Source: an uncultured Spartobacteria bacterium (GTDB lineage: Bacteria > Verrucomicrobiota > Verrucomicrobiia > Chthoniobacterales > Chthoniobacteraceae). Taken from it: DNA of 64,000 nt. The notes under the pieces were generated by a model. The model was not told the origin of the DNA and did no database searches. It worked only from the letters and a program-made list of their open reading frames with translations. A program made the translations under genes and the position numbers. The stretch is taken from assembly GCA_903919125.1 (NCBI GenBank), contig CAIXGS010000005.1, forward strand, positions 1 through 64,000, in the 5' to 3' direction. This document shows positions 1 to 7,883 of this stretch, piece after piece. The number at the start of each line of letters is the position of its first letter. Position 1 is the stretch's first letter.

Positions 1-75
1 ATCTTTGGGGTTTCCAGAGGTGCCCTAATTTGTAATCCTGAAAACTATCACGGAGGCGCACGAATTTTTGTTTAA
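1..75 (+). CDS. Possible C-terminal end of a truncated upstream gene
   Basis: The frame is open from the first base to a TAA at 73-75 and reads about 24 residues ending in GGARIFV. The stop lies 9 bases before the next start at 85, which is compatible with an operon. The piece is too short to recognise a family, and an open frame of this size can occur by chance. Confidence 0.3.
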   Translation: MFGVSRGALICNPENYHGGARIFV

Positions 76-84
76 GCTAATTTT

Positions 85-1872
85 ATGGATCTGAGATTGA
101 GTTCCGCAGTTTTACTCTGGCTTTTGTTGCTTGCCGTAGCGTTTTTCCCGATCTTCAAGAAGGGGGAGTTTACAAATGTGTGGTGGAGAAGGACAGTGAC
201 CACGTTTCTGGTTTTACTCGCAGTGGCGCTCCCTGTCTGGCGAATTCGCAGTCTGCTATACAACGGCGAAATTAATGTCGATGAGAGCCAAATCTTGGCA
301 CAGGCGCTGAAGTATCTTTCCGACCCAATGCCCTGGCGTTCTGTTGTCGGCGGATCCAGCGGTCCCCTTAATACGTGGGTTCTGCTTTGGGCCCCACTGC
401 TTGGGATTAAGCTCGGATACTTAGCGGCGCGAATTACAGGATTAATTTGCACGTTCGCACTTCTGTCTGGGACTATTTTCGGCCTGAGTGAAATTGCTGG
501 CAGACGCATAGCCTTAGTCGCTGCAATGCCCGCAACGACATTACTTTTAAGCACTCTCAACCTCGATTTTCTTCACTTCTCCAGTGAACAATTTCCGTCA
601 GCACTATGCGCTTGGATCGTCTATTTAATTGTTAGACAGCGTGAGGAATTATCCCAAACCCGTGCCTATCTCATCGGTTTCCTCACCGGAGCGCTTCCTT
701 TTACAAAAATTCAAGTCGCACCAGCAGGAGTTTTATTGTTTGTTTTTGCATTGATCGTTTTATCGCTCGAGACTGGTACGACAGTCGCAAAGTATCGGAA
801 CATATTCGTACAGATCCTCGGTGGCCTAACTGTTCCCGCCCTCATCCTCGTACCCACTGCAGCGGCGGGTGTTTGGCGTGACTTCATGGAATTCTACATT
901 CAGTCGGGCCTCCGCTACTCTAATTCCGGTCACAGAATCTCCGCCCTCGATTTCCTTTTTAAGGGCGTACCAGACTTCAGTACTTTTTTAACAGTACTTA
1001 TAGTAGCCTCCGCTGGGGCTCTCCTCCTGCAATTAGTGCGGCGCCCCCACCGTTTTTTTTCCCCTGCTAATCTGTTACAGGGTGCCGGTCTCCTCTCTCT
1101 TTTCGGTGTCATGCTGTATGGAATACTTCGTGCGGGCTTTGGCTTTCCACATTATTTGATGCTCCTGATTGGCCCCTCGACCCTCGTTTTCGGGTGGTTG
1201 GCTTCCAATCTCTTTACTGAGCAATCTCTGCTTAATACGGTACCCTCGGAAGTTCAGACCTCACTTGGAGAATTCGTCTTAACCGCTACCCCCAAAAAAG
1301 CTAAAAAGGCCCCGCCTGCCACCCACACAACCTCACCGCCAAGTTTTGCCCCGAGTTCAGAAGCTTTACAAAATAAACGCCTCGGCTTGGGAGTTGCTTT
1401 CGTCACTGTTTTTCTTTGCCTGTTTCAGGCTCGAAGCACCTTCGTGATCTATTCTCGAAATCAACAATTTCTCGCTTCGTGGGGGCAGGAAACGAACTCC
1501 ATCGCCGATGCTATCAAGCAAATGGCGAAACCAGGCGACTCGCTGTGTATCTGGGGCTGGTATGCAAAACTCCACGTCTTCACTCAGCTGCGCCCCGCAA
1601 CCCGATTTGCCGCTGTCAATTTAGAGGCTGATCCAGCCCCCGAGGTTAACCCAACTCTCAGAGCATTTCTTTCCGACGTCCAAACGTCCAAGCCCGCCTT
1701 TTTTGTCGATGCTTCCGATGAGTTCACATTTCCGGGATCCTCTCCGGGGTCCCAACCCCGCTACCATACCTTCCCCGAATTCTCCCGCTGGATTCAATCC
1801 GAATATACGCTGGTAGGATCCACCCAAACACACCCGTCCAGACGGCCTGTGCTTATTTACAAGAGACGATAA
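85..1872 (+). CDS. Multi-pass membrane protein, glycosyltransferase-C-like
   Basis: The 595-residue product has many hydrophobic segments and an acidic motif (NVDESQ, about residue 65) in the first large loop after the N-terminal membrane segments. This is the layout of GT-C enzymes such as the ArnT/GT39-like families, which use a polyprenyl-phosphate sugar in the membrane. A soluble Pro/Lys-rich linker (about 395-425) precedes a final membrane helix and a C-terminal domain of about 140 residues. It stands first in a glycan locus with other glycosyltransferases downstream, which supports a role in surface polysaccharide or glycoprotein assembly. The exact family and substrate are not determined; it could also be a polymerase-like membrane protein. 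Confidence 0.6.
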   Translation: MDLRLSSAVLLWLLLLAVAFFPIFKKGEFTNVWWRRTVTTFLVLLAVALPVWRIRSLLYNGEINVDESQILAQALKYLSDPMPWRSVVGGSSGPLNTWVLLWAPLLGIKLGYLAARITGLICTFALLSGTIFGLSEIAGRRIALVAAMPATTLLLSTLNLDFLHFSSEQFPSALCAWIVYLIVRQREELSQTRAYLIGFLTGALPFTKIQVAPAGVLLFVFALIVLSLETGTTVAKYRNIFVQILGGLTVPALILVPTAAAGVWRDFMEFYIQSGLRYSNSGHRISALDFLFKGVPDFSTFLTVLIVASAGALLLQLVRRPHRFFSPANLLQGAGLLSLFGVMLYGILRAGFGFPHYLMLLIGPSTLVFGWLASNLFTEQSLLNTVPSEVQTSLGEFVLTATPKKAKKAPPATHTTSPPSFAPSSEALQNKRLGLGVAFVTVFLCLFQARSTFVIYSRNQQFLASWGQETNSIADAIKQMAKPGDSLCIWGWYAKLHVFTQLRPATRFAAVNLEADPAPEVNPTLRAFLSDVQTSKPAFFVDASDEFTFPGSSPGSQPRYHTFPEFSRWIQSEYTLVGSTQTHPSRRPVLIYKRR

Positions 1873-2010
1873 CGCTTGACCCGCATCAAATCAGCTCTAA
1901 CTAGATAGACACGGATGATTATATCACACCGAATTCCTACCCGCGCATGACCCTTCCATTCGAATGTAAGAGCCAAAATGAAATTATCGAGATGCTCGAA
2001 GCTGAAGGGG

Positions 2011-2197
2011 ATTCGCCCAGCCATCTGCATCTACCACTGAACGGCTGACCGCGGCACTCTTGCCGTCGTGCAGCAATCTCTCCCAATCAAACGGCGCCGC
2101 AACGCTTCGGAAATCCGCGAACTAGTCGTCCGCCTCCATCAGAGCGGCCTTTCGCGGACTGATTTCGTCCGTAATGAAGGCATCTGCCTAGCCACTC
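2011..2197 (+). repeat. Direct repeat copy 1 (187 bp), left part of IS66 element
   Basis: Begins ATTCGCCCAGCC and covers the leader and first part of tnpA. It aligns without gaps to 2594-2780 with about 22 mismatches by hand count, roughly 88 percent identity. The first 39 bases are identical in both copies. Confidence 0.85.
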
Positions 2198-2427
2198 TTT
2201 GTTCGTATTTGAAACGCGAATCCTCTGCGACCGCTCGGACGAGTCGCCTGGGAACTCCCGCATTTTTCGAACTCGAACCCGACACACTTCGCTCCCTGAC
2301 AGGCTCCCAACAAGCCACCTACCGCCTGTGCCTCACCGGCGGCCTCGTCTTGGAGCTTCACAGGGGTTTCTCCCGCAAGGAGGTGGTCGTCCTCCTGGCG
2401 GTTCTCGCCAAGGCCGGTCTACAATGA
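2068..2427 (+). CDS. tnpA: IS66 family accessory protein TnpA
   Basis: The 119-residue protein has the helix-turn-helix layout of the IS66 first ORF (RELVVRLHQSGLSRTDFVRN and CLATLCSYLKR), followed by a short C-terminal domain with LELHRGFSRK. IS66 elements carry three genes; TnpA is needed together with TnpB for transposition. The start is GTG. The stop overlaps the tnpB start in an ATGA, the normal IS66 coupling. This copy has an intact frame, but the rest of the element is broken, so it is probably not functional. Confidence 0.8.
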   Translation: MQQSLPIKRRRNASEIRELVVRLHQSGLSRTDFVRNEGICLATLCSYLKRESSATARTSRLGTPAFFELEPDTLRSLTGSQQATYRLCLTGGLVLELHRGFSRKEVVVLLAVLAKAGLQ

Positions 2428-2593
2428 TCCCCCTCGGCCCTGCCACCCGCGTTTTCGTGGCGCTCGAACCTGTCGACATGCGCAAAGGCTACGACGGCCT
2501 TTATGGACTGGTCGCCCATCACCTCGGCGAAGATCCCCGCTCCGGCCATCTTTTTGTGTTCACTAACAGCCAGCGCAACCGGCTCAAAATCGT
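2424..2593 (+). pseudogene. tnpB: IS66 TnpB, N-terminal fragment
   Basis: From the ATG overlapping the tnpA stop, the frame gives a typical IS66 TnpB start with VDMRKGYDGLYGLV and HLFVFTNSQRNRLKI. Normal TnpB is about 115 residues; here homology stops after about 57 residues. The frame then runs into the second copy of the tnpA leader at 2594. The protein is therefore truncated by a rearrangement. Confidence 0.8.
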
Positions 2594-2780
2594 ATTCGCC
2601 CAGCCATCTGCATCTACCACTGAACGGCTGACTGCGGCACTGTTGCCGTCATGCAGCAATCTTTCCCATCTAAGCGGCGTAGCAGCGCCTCGGAAATTCG
2701 CGAACTGGTGGGCCGGTTCCATCAGAGCGGCCTTTCGCGGGCTGATTTCGTCCGTAATGAAGGCATTTGTCTGGCCACTC
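2594..2780 (+). repeat. Direct repeat copy 2 (187 bp), left part of IS66 element
   Basis: Second, diverged copy of 2011-2197, inserted exactly where tnpB is cut. The divergence of about 12 percent argues against a recent tandem duplication and fits recombination between two related elements. Confidence 0.85.
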
Positions 2781-2793
2781 CCGGATACTATCT
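2651..2793 (+). pseudogene. tnpA: Second IS66 tnpA copy, N-terminal fragment
   Basis: ATG at 2651 opens a frame closely similar to the first tnpA (RELVGRFHQSGLSRADFVRN, then CLAT and YL). Similarity ends near 2793; the remaining frame to 2845 is unrelated and overlaps the 3' end of the gene on the other strand. It is about 48 residues of the original 119. Confidence 0.75.
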
Positions 2794-2828
2794 CCCCGAG
2801 AGTGTCCAAAACGGTCACTCAGAGGTTA

Positions 2829-4799
2829 CTAAGGCTTCGCCATAATCTGACCGATCGCCCACTTCAAGTTGTAAGCCCATTGAAATCCCATCGCACTACC
2901 AAATATTCCTGTCCATGGGACGATTGCCCAAAAGGCTACGAGGCAAGAGAGGACCTTTCGCTGAAAAGTGGTGACGACACCGAAAAGCGCACACAGGGCA
3001 GCGGCGCTGAGTCCATAAAACCACCCTTCAACTAAGCGGCTGCGGATCCAGACGGAAAGCCAAAAATCAACTTTACCACCCAGAAAGTGATACCCATAAA
3101 GACCACACATGAACCCCAGAAGCATGCACTCAACTAAGCAAATAAGTAGCCATTGCCTACGTGTGTTCGGTTTCGCTATCGCGTGGAGCAAAAAGACAAG
3201 AGCAGCTAAAAGAAGCGGCAAACCAAAGGCGGCTATGAAATGAGATGGTGACGAAGCACTCCATAGAACGTTCGCTCCCTGCGGGACCGGAAGTTTTGAA
3301 TTAATGATTCCGAGATTGAATGTCCCGGGCGGAACACCCCTGATAAGTAAATCAACACCGAGGATTTTGAAGAGCCCAGTCTTTGGGGCAAGAATATTCC
3401 CTAGGACGGTCAGTCCGACCACCGCTCCGGTGAGGATGCTTGCAGCAACACTCACCCGTGACTTCAGAAGCGGCCATCCAGACATCGCATTAGTTCTCAA
3501 GCTGGGACAATTTCGTTTTACAACATAAAGACCTATAGCTGTAAAAACGACGAGAAATAGAATATGATTAAATCCATAGTTTAACGATTGCATGTAAGGC
3601 AGAGGAAGGAACGCCAACATACAGGGCGCGAGAAAGAGAGGCACTCGACGGGCTATCTCCCATTTATCCAAAAAAAACATACCGCTAAGTCCGGCCATTA
3701 GTAGTAACGTTGCAAAAACATGGAGCGAAATAGAGACGAGCCCTGCGCCCAGAATACCGGCTACAATCAAGGAATTAACTTTCGGTGATCTTCCTCCACC
3801 TTTCCGAGAACGAGCATAAGCTACTACAAGAATTAACGGAGAGAGCGCACCTATCAGCCTAGCCGGGTGCGGCACAATGATCAAAGGGTGACCACTATCA
3901 AACACTGCCCAGTCAGCCCCAGGATTAATCGATAAGGTGCTTAAAAAAAACAAGCTGGCAACGATAGCAGCCTCGATTCGACGAAGCCCGAGACGGCGAA
4001 GGCACAAGACAGACAGAAGTAAGCCAGATACTTTAGCAAATCCTACCATCATCCAATAGGGGGTCAGTAGGTCGGAGTATTGGTCGAAGAGTCCCGAAAA
4101 CAGAATAGGGTGCAGAAAGCAGATCTCATCGTAATGCTGCCCAAAGAGGGGTAGTTTCGCCGCGGGGGCAGGAAATCTATGGAAGTCTCCGAATATCGTT
4201 ACAAATGTAAAACCTGTTGCATCACCGGTTGCACAGCAGATTCCCCATACGAGAGTGATAAACAAAGCCAGAATGGGCCAAAGGGGTATGATTTTCCTGA
4301 GTGTGAATCGAAATCCAATACTTTGTTTAACGTCCGTGTTTAAATTTGTGCGCTGACGAATGAAAAACCTCCACGCGCAAAATCCAGCGAGCGAGCCTAA
4401 CTCTATCCAGGCGGCCCAGCGATTAGGAAAGAGGATCGTGAGCAGTCGATTGCACGGTGCAAGCAGAAGATAGCCTGGCAAAAACCCAGCCATCAAAAGG
4501 CCGGTACCCATCTTCGCGCTTCTCATAACCAGAACAGGCCGAACAAACAGAATAGCCCCTAAAAATGCCGCACCAAACATGTATGCCGCGCATAATGACG
4601 CAGAAAGCGGACTCACATTGCCCGACCAAATCCGAGGCAAACCATGCGCAGGATCCGACCAAATATGATGTACCTCCGTGTACAGTTGCTTCATGTAAGC
4701 CCCCTCTGGTCTCCATCCGATCACAATCCACACTGCAGCGGATAAGATAAAAGCGAGAACAAACCCCACCGAGGCAAGAGAAACGTCACGTTTTTCCAT
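2829..4799 (-). CDS. Large multi-pass membrane protein, function unknown
   Basis: The product has about 656 residues with many predicted membrane helices and few long soluble loops. I see no clear catalytic motif. Its size and its place among glycosyltransferases suggest a polytopic glycan protein such as a GT-C enzyme or polymerase, but this is inference. The frame also opens at a TTG at 4820; the ATG at 4799 (MEKRDVSLAS) is the better start. Neither has a visible ribosome binding site. It is divergent from the glycosyltransferase at 4907, and its 3' end abuts the IS66 scar. Confidence 0.55.
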   Translation of the reverse strand: MEKRDVSLASVGFVLAFILSAAVWIVIGWRPEGAYMKQLYTEVHHIWSDPAHGLPRIWSGNVSPLSASLCAAYMFGAAFLGAILFVRPVLVMRSAKMGTGLLMAGFLPGYLLLAPCNRLLTILFPNRWAAWIELGSLAGFCAWRFFIRQRTNLNTDVKQSIGFRFTLRKIIPLWPILALFITLVWGICCATGDATGFTFVTIFGDFHRFPAPAAKLPLFGQHYDEICFLHPILFSGLFDQYSDLLTPYWMMVGFAKVSGLLLSVLCLRRLGLRRIEAAIVASLFFLSTLSINPGADWAVFDSGHPLIIVPHPARLIGALSPLILVVAYARSRKGGGRSPKVNSLIVAGILGAGLVSISLHVFATLLLMAGLSGMFFLDKWEIARRVPLFLAPCMLAFLPLPYMQSLNYGFNHILFLVVFTAIGLYVVKRNCPSLRTNAMSGWPLLKSRVSVAASILTGAVVGLTVLGNILAPKTGLFKILGVDLLIRGVPPGTFNLGIINSKLPVPQGANVLWSASSPSHFIAAFGLPLLLAALVFLLHAIAKPNTRRQWLLICLVECMLLGFMCGLYGYHFLGGKVDFWLSVWIRSRLVEGWFYGLSAAALCALFGVVTTFQRKVLSCLVAFWAIVPWTGIFGSAMGFQWAYNLKWAIGQIMAKP

Positions 4800-4854
4800 G
4801 TAGCGGTGAGCGTGTAACAAGAATTAATACAAGCATCAACAGCTTAATTCGTGC

Positions 4855-4884
4855 TTGGGTTGTTGGTGGTCTTTCTTCTATAAT
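4855..4884 (+). promoter_or_regulatory. Putative sigma-70 type promoter for the 4907 gene
   Basis: A perfect TATAAT lies at 4879-4884 with TTGGGT at 4855-4860, spacing 18. Transcription would begin about 15 bases before the ATG at 4907, giving a very short leader without a Shine-Dalgarno motif. Confidence 0.45.
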
Positions 4885-4906
4885 TTCCGCACCTTTTTGT
4901 TTCTAC

Positions 4907-5731
4907 ATGAGACTGCCCTCGCCACCCCGCCCCAAAGTGCTTCTTTTTATTCCGGCCTACAATTGCGAACATCAATTAAAACGGGTGCTAAATGCAGTGG
5001 CAAAAGACGCCGCCATTTTTAAGGAGGTACTGATTGTCGACAACGGAAGTACGGATGGATCCGTCCAAGCGGTGATAAAAGCAGCATCACAGATTCCAAC
5101 CGCTTTTACCCTTGTCCAAAACAGGCAAAATTTAAACCTCGGGGGTTCTCACAAAGTTGCTTTCCGATATGCCATTGAAAATGGCTTTGATTTTCTGGTC
5201 GTCCTTCACGGCGACGATCAAGCGGACATCAAGGATGTGCTTCCCTTGCTAAAGAACATTGAAGTGGATACCGCAGCGGATTGCTGGTTGGGGTCGCGCT
5301 TTATGCGCGGCTCACGACTCCACGGTTACTCTTCCATTAGGACGCTCGGAAACTGGTTTTTTAATGGCCTCTTCTCTTTTGTCACCGGCCGCTGGATTTC
5401 CGATCTGGGGTCCGGATTAAACGTGTATTCCGTTCGGTCTCTTGCATCTGCCCATTGGACAGGGTTCAAAAACAATCTCACTTTCAATTATTTTCTCACC
5501 CTGGCCTATGCCCATTGGCGATGGAACTGTACTTTTTTCCCAATCACCTGGAGGGAAACAGACCAAGTATCCAATGTAAGGGCCTTCCGACAGGTGAGAG
5601 AAATGCTCGTACTGCTGTTCCATTATATATTTAACAAGAGCTGGATCTTTACACAAAACCACGACGCCATCGGGCCGGACGGCTACGAAGCGAACGTCAC
5701 GTTTAGACACTCGACGCCAAAGCCGGAGTAA
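4907..5731 (+). CDS. Glycosyltransferase family 2, dolichol-phosphate-mannose-synthase-like
   Basis: A 274-residue cytoplasmic or membrane-associated GT-A enzyme. The N-terminal Rossmann-like strand (VLLFIPAYNCE), the VDNGSTDGS motif near residue 45-53, and the metal-binding VLHGDDQAD near residue 102-110 are the standard GT2 signatures. In this subgroup the enzyme moves a sugar from a nucleotide donor to a lipid phosphate or a growing glycan. No C-terminal membrane helices follow the catalytic domain, unlike GtrB types. It is followed by a hairpin and a likely promoter, so it may be monocistronic. The donor sugar cannot be told. Confidence 0.85.
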   Translation: MRLPSPPRPKVLLFIPAYNCEHQLKRVLNAVAKDAAIFKEVLIVDNGSTDGSVQAVIKAASQIPTAFTLVQNRQNLNLGGSHKVAFRYAIENGFDFLVVLHGDDQADIKDVLPLLKNIEVDTAADCWLGSRFMRGSRLHGYSSIRTLGNWFFNGLFSFVTGRWISDLGSGLNVYSVRSLASAHWTGFKNNLTFNYFLTLAYAHWRWNCTFFPITWRETDQVSNVRAFRQVREMLVLLFHYIFNKSWIFTQNHDAIGPDGYEANVTFRHSTPKPE

Positions 5732-5751
5732 TGCAAAAAATGCGGCTCCGG

Positions 5752-5783
5752 ATAAACTACCCTCAGCAGAGCTGAGGTATAAT
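5752..5783 (+). promoter_or_regulatory. Dyad next to a TATAAT box upstream of the GatZ-like gene
   Basis: A perfect 7-bp inverted repeat with a 3-base loop (CCTCAGC aga GCTGAGG, 5761-5777) is followed directly by TATAAT at 5778-5783. The dyad fills the place of the spacer between the -10 box and a weak -35. It may be an operator for a dyad-binding regulator or the end of the upstream transcript. It lacks the T-run of an intrinsic terminator. Confidence 0.4.
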
Positions 5784-5827
5784 AGCGGATAAGCGACTGC
5801 GAACGGGATGAATGGTTAAAACCGCAT

Positions 5828-6997
5828 ATGATTCACCAAAAACTGGAGTCTTTTCTAAGGAAACGGCGCTGCACTCTTCTCGGGGTGGGGCCCATGAGCG
5901 TCCATTGTGTGGATGCAGCTATTGAACTGGCAAATGAACACGAGGCTCCACTCATCCTGATCGCCAGTCGACGTCAAATCGACGGAGAGGAATTTGGAGG
6001 TGGTTATGTCAATCACTGGACAACGGAACAGTTCGCCGAATACGTGATCGAGCGCGACAAGAAGGGCAAAATCCTGCTCGCGCGCGACCACGGCGGGCCC
6101 TGGCAAAACAATTCCGAAAAGGAGGCGGGACTCGGGCTGCGGAGAGCCATGGAGTCAGCCAAGTCTTCCTATCTGACAGACCTGCAGTCAGGCTTTCAAA
6201 TATTGCACATCGATCCAAGCGTTGACATTCACAGCAAGCCAGACATCGACGAAGTGCTGGAGCGCGTATCTGAACTCTACGAGTACTGCTGGAGGGAGGC
6301 GCAGGCACTGCGTCAGGAGGTGATCTTTGAAATCGGAACAGAGGAACAAAGTGGCAGCACCAACTCCCAAGAGGAACTCTCTTACACTCTCAACGCGGTG
6401 CAGTCGTTCTGCTCGAAAAATCGGCTGCCCCCGCCCTCATTTGTAGTCATTCAAGCCGGAACACGCGTCATGGAGACACGCAACATAGGCTCCTTCGATA
6501 GCCCTGTGCGGGTAGCCAACGAAATTCCCGCTGAAATCCAGCTGCCGAAGATGATTGAAATCTGCAACAGCCACCAGATCTTCATGAAGGCCCACAACAC
6601 GGACTACCTTTCCGACGATGGCCTGCAGTGGCACCCGCGCTTGGGGATCCACGCTGCAAACGTGGCACCCGAATTCGGAGTGGCCGAAACTCGGGCGCTG
6701 GTGGAATGCCTCGAATCCAACGCCCTAGGCCAGCTGAGTGAAAGGTTCCTGAGCCTTTCTTTCCAGTCCGGAAAGTGGGACAAATGGATGCTGCCGGAAA
6801 CCAAGGCGACGGACCGCGACCGTGGCATCATTGCCGGTCACTATGTTTTCGCAGCGCCCGAGTGCGTTGAAATCAAGGCGGAAGCGGCCCGCTCACTTGC
6901 GTCGAAGGGGGTCTGCCTAGACAGCGTGCTCAAAAATGCGGTGAAAACTTCCATTCGCAGATACATGCGTCACTTCCGTTTGGAGAAGCTTCAATGA
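5828..6997 (+). CDS. Divergent GatZ/KbaZ-family (tagatose-bisphosphate aldolase-like) protein
   Basis: The 389-residue protein aligns in order with the GatZ/KbaZ TIM-barrel family: LARDHGGP (family GGDHLGP), LHIDPS (HLDCS), FEIGTEEQ (VIGTE), KAHNTDYL (EAHSTDYQ) and the HAANVAPEFG region (KVGPALTF). Classical GatZ and KbaZ are about 420 residues and act as the non-catalytic partner of a class II aldolase in galactitol or N-acetylgalactosamine catabolism. Here no GatY/KbaY partner, kinase or transporter is nearby. The gene overlaps a glycosyltransferase by ATGA and sits in a glycan locus. I infer a biosynthetic role, perhaps an aldolase or isomerase acting on a phosphorylated sugar. Confidence 0.7.
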   Translation: MIHQKLESFLRKRRCTLLGVGPMSVHCVDAAIELANEHEAPLILIASRRQIDGEEFGGGYVNHWTTEQFAEYVIERDKKGKILLARDHGGPWQNNSEKEAGLGLRRAMESAKSSYLTDLQSGFQILHIDPSVDIHSKPDIDEVLERVSELYEYCWREAQALRQEVIFEIGTEEQSGSTNSQEELSYTLNAVQSFCSKNRLPPPSFVVIQAGTRVMETRNIGSFDSPVRVANEIPAEIQLPKMIEICNSHQIFMKAHNTDYLSDDGLQWHPRLGIHAANVAPEFGVAETRALVECLESNALGQLSERFLSLSFQSGKWDKWMLPETKATDRDRGIIAGHYVFAAPECVEIKAEAARSLASKGVCLDSVLKNAVKTSIRRYMRHFRLEKLQ

Positions 6998-7818
6998 AAC
7001 GCGTAGCCACCATCGTTCTCAACCGCAACCTGCCGGAAGTCACCGACAGGCTGTGCGAACACTTGGAGCGCAACGACGGCGACTGCACCGATGTCTACGT
7101 GGTCGAGGCAGGTTCCGACGACAACCGGCTCTCCAAGTTCGCCACATGGCATGCCACATCACCCGAAGCCCGCTCCCTCGGGCTCCGCTACTCTAGGGGC
7201 ATGAATTACGGCCTCAGCCAGCTCTGGAAAGAAGGCAGGTTCGAACAGTACGACGCCTTCTTTCTGCTGACCAACGACACCGAATTGCAGGAACGCCCCA
7301 GCGTCGCCCACCTCACCTCCATCCTCGACGCCCACCCCAAGGTCGGCATCCTGTCCCCCTGCGCCCCGCGCTGGGGCGAGAGGCTCCTCCTTCAAGAGCA
7401 CTCCATCCGCTACTTCTGGTTCATCCACAATAACGCCCTTCTCCTGAGGCGGAGTTTCATCGAATCCATTTTCAATCTTGAAACGCCTGACGCCATGGGC
7501 TTCGTCTTTGACGGCACGAATTTTCGCGGCTACGGATCAGAGAGCGAACTCATTGCCAAGGCCTACGCCAACGACTGGGCAGCGGCCATCACACGAGACG
7601 TCTGGGCCAGCGAAAACGAGTCGCACCTCCTCGACAGAGCCGACGTCATTAAAACCGAAGAGTACGAACTCAACCTCAAGCTCTACGTGGAAGAAGGCCG
7701 CCGCTGGATGCGCAACAAATACGGGTTCAACAGCCGCTGGTCCATGCAGCAGTATGTCAAAAGCTTCTACGACAGTTTCTTCGCGTTCCACCCGGAATGC
7801 GAGCCGTTCCGAATCTAG
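6994..7818 (+). CDS. Glycosyltransferase, GT2-like
   Basis: The 274-residue protein begins with a nucleotide-binding fold (ATIVLNRNLPEVTDRL), has YVVEAGSDDN in place of the usual GT2 VDNxSxD, and FLLTNDTEL as the metal-binding DxD-like motif near residue 90. This resembles rhamnosyl/galactofuranosyl-type GT2 enzymes. It starts inside the stop of the GatZ-like gene (ATGA overlap) with a GGAGA at about 10 bases upstream, so the two are translationally coupled and probably act in one pathway. It converges on the minus-strand operon ending at 7884. Confidence 0.75.
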   Translation: MKRVATIVLNRNLPEVTDRLCEHLERNDGDCTDVYVVEAGSDDNRLSKFATWHATSPEARSLGLRYSRGMNYGLSQLWKEGRFEQYDAFFLLTNDTELQERPSVAHLTSILDAHPKVGILSPCAPRWGERLLLQEHSIRYFWFIHNNALLLRRSFIESIFNLETPDAMGFVFDGTNFRGYGSESELIAKAYANDWAAAITRDVWASENESHLLDRADVIKTEEYELNLKLYVEEGRRWMRNKYGFNSRWSMQQYVKSFYDSFFAFHPECEPFRI

Positions 7819-7883
7819 GGCGCTTTAGCGGACTTGCACCGGCCCCCAAACAGACGACCAAACGCGCAACGCTTGAGGGCATG

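Larger units (their letters stand above)
2011..2793 (+). mobile_element. IS66-family insertion sequence remnant, rearranged
   Basis: This stretch contains an IS66-type tnpA, the overlapping first third of tnpB, and then a second, diverged copy of the left part of tnpA. The large transposase gene tnpC is absent, so the element cannot move by itself. A GTAAG at 1966-1970, resembling the usual IS66 terminus, may mark the original left end. No matching right end was found. Confidence 0.75.

Noticed and set aside
2199-3035. A 278-codon frame spanning the IS66 region
   Set aside because: Only 2424-2593 is tnpB-like; the rest is out-of-frame tnpA, repeat DNA and antisense of the membrane protein.
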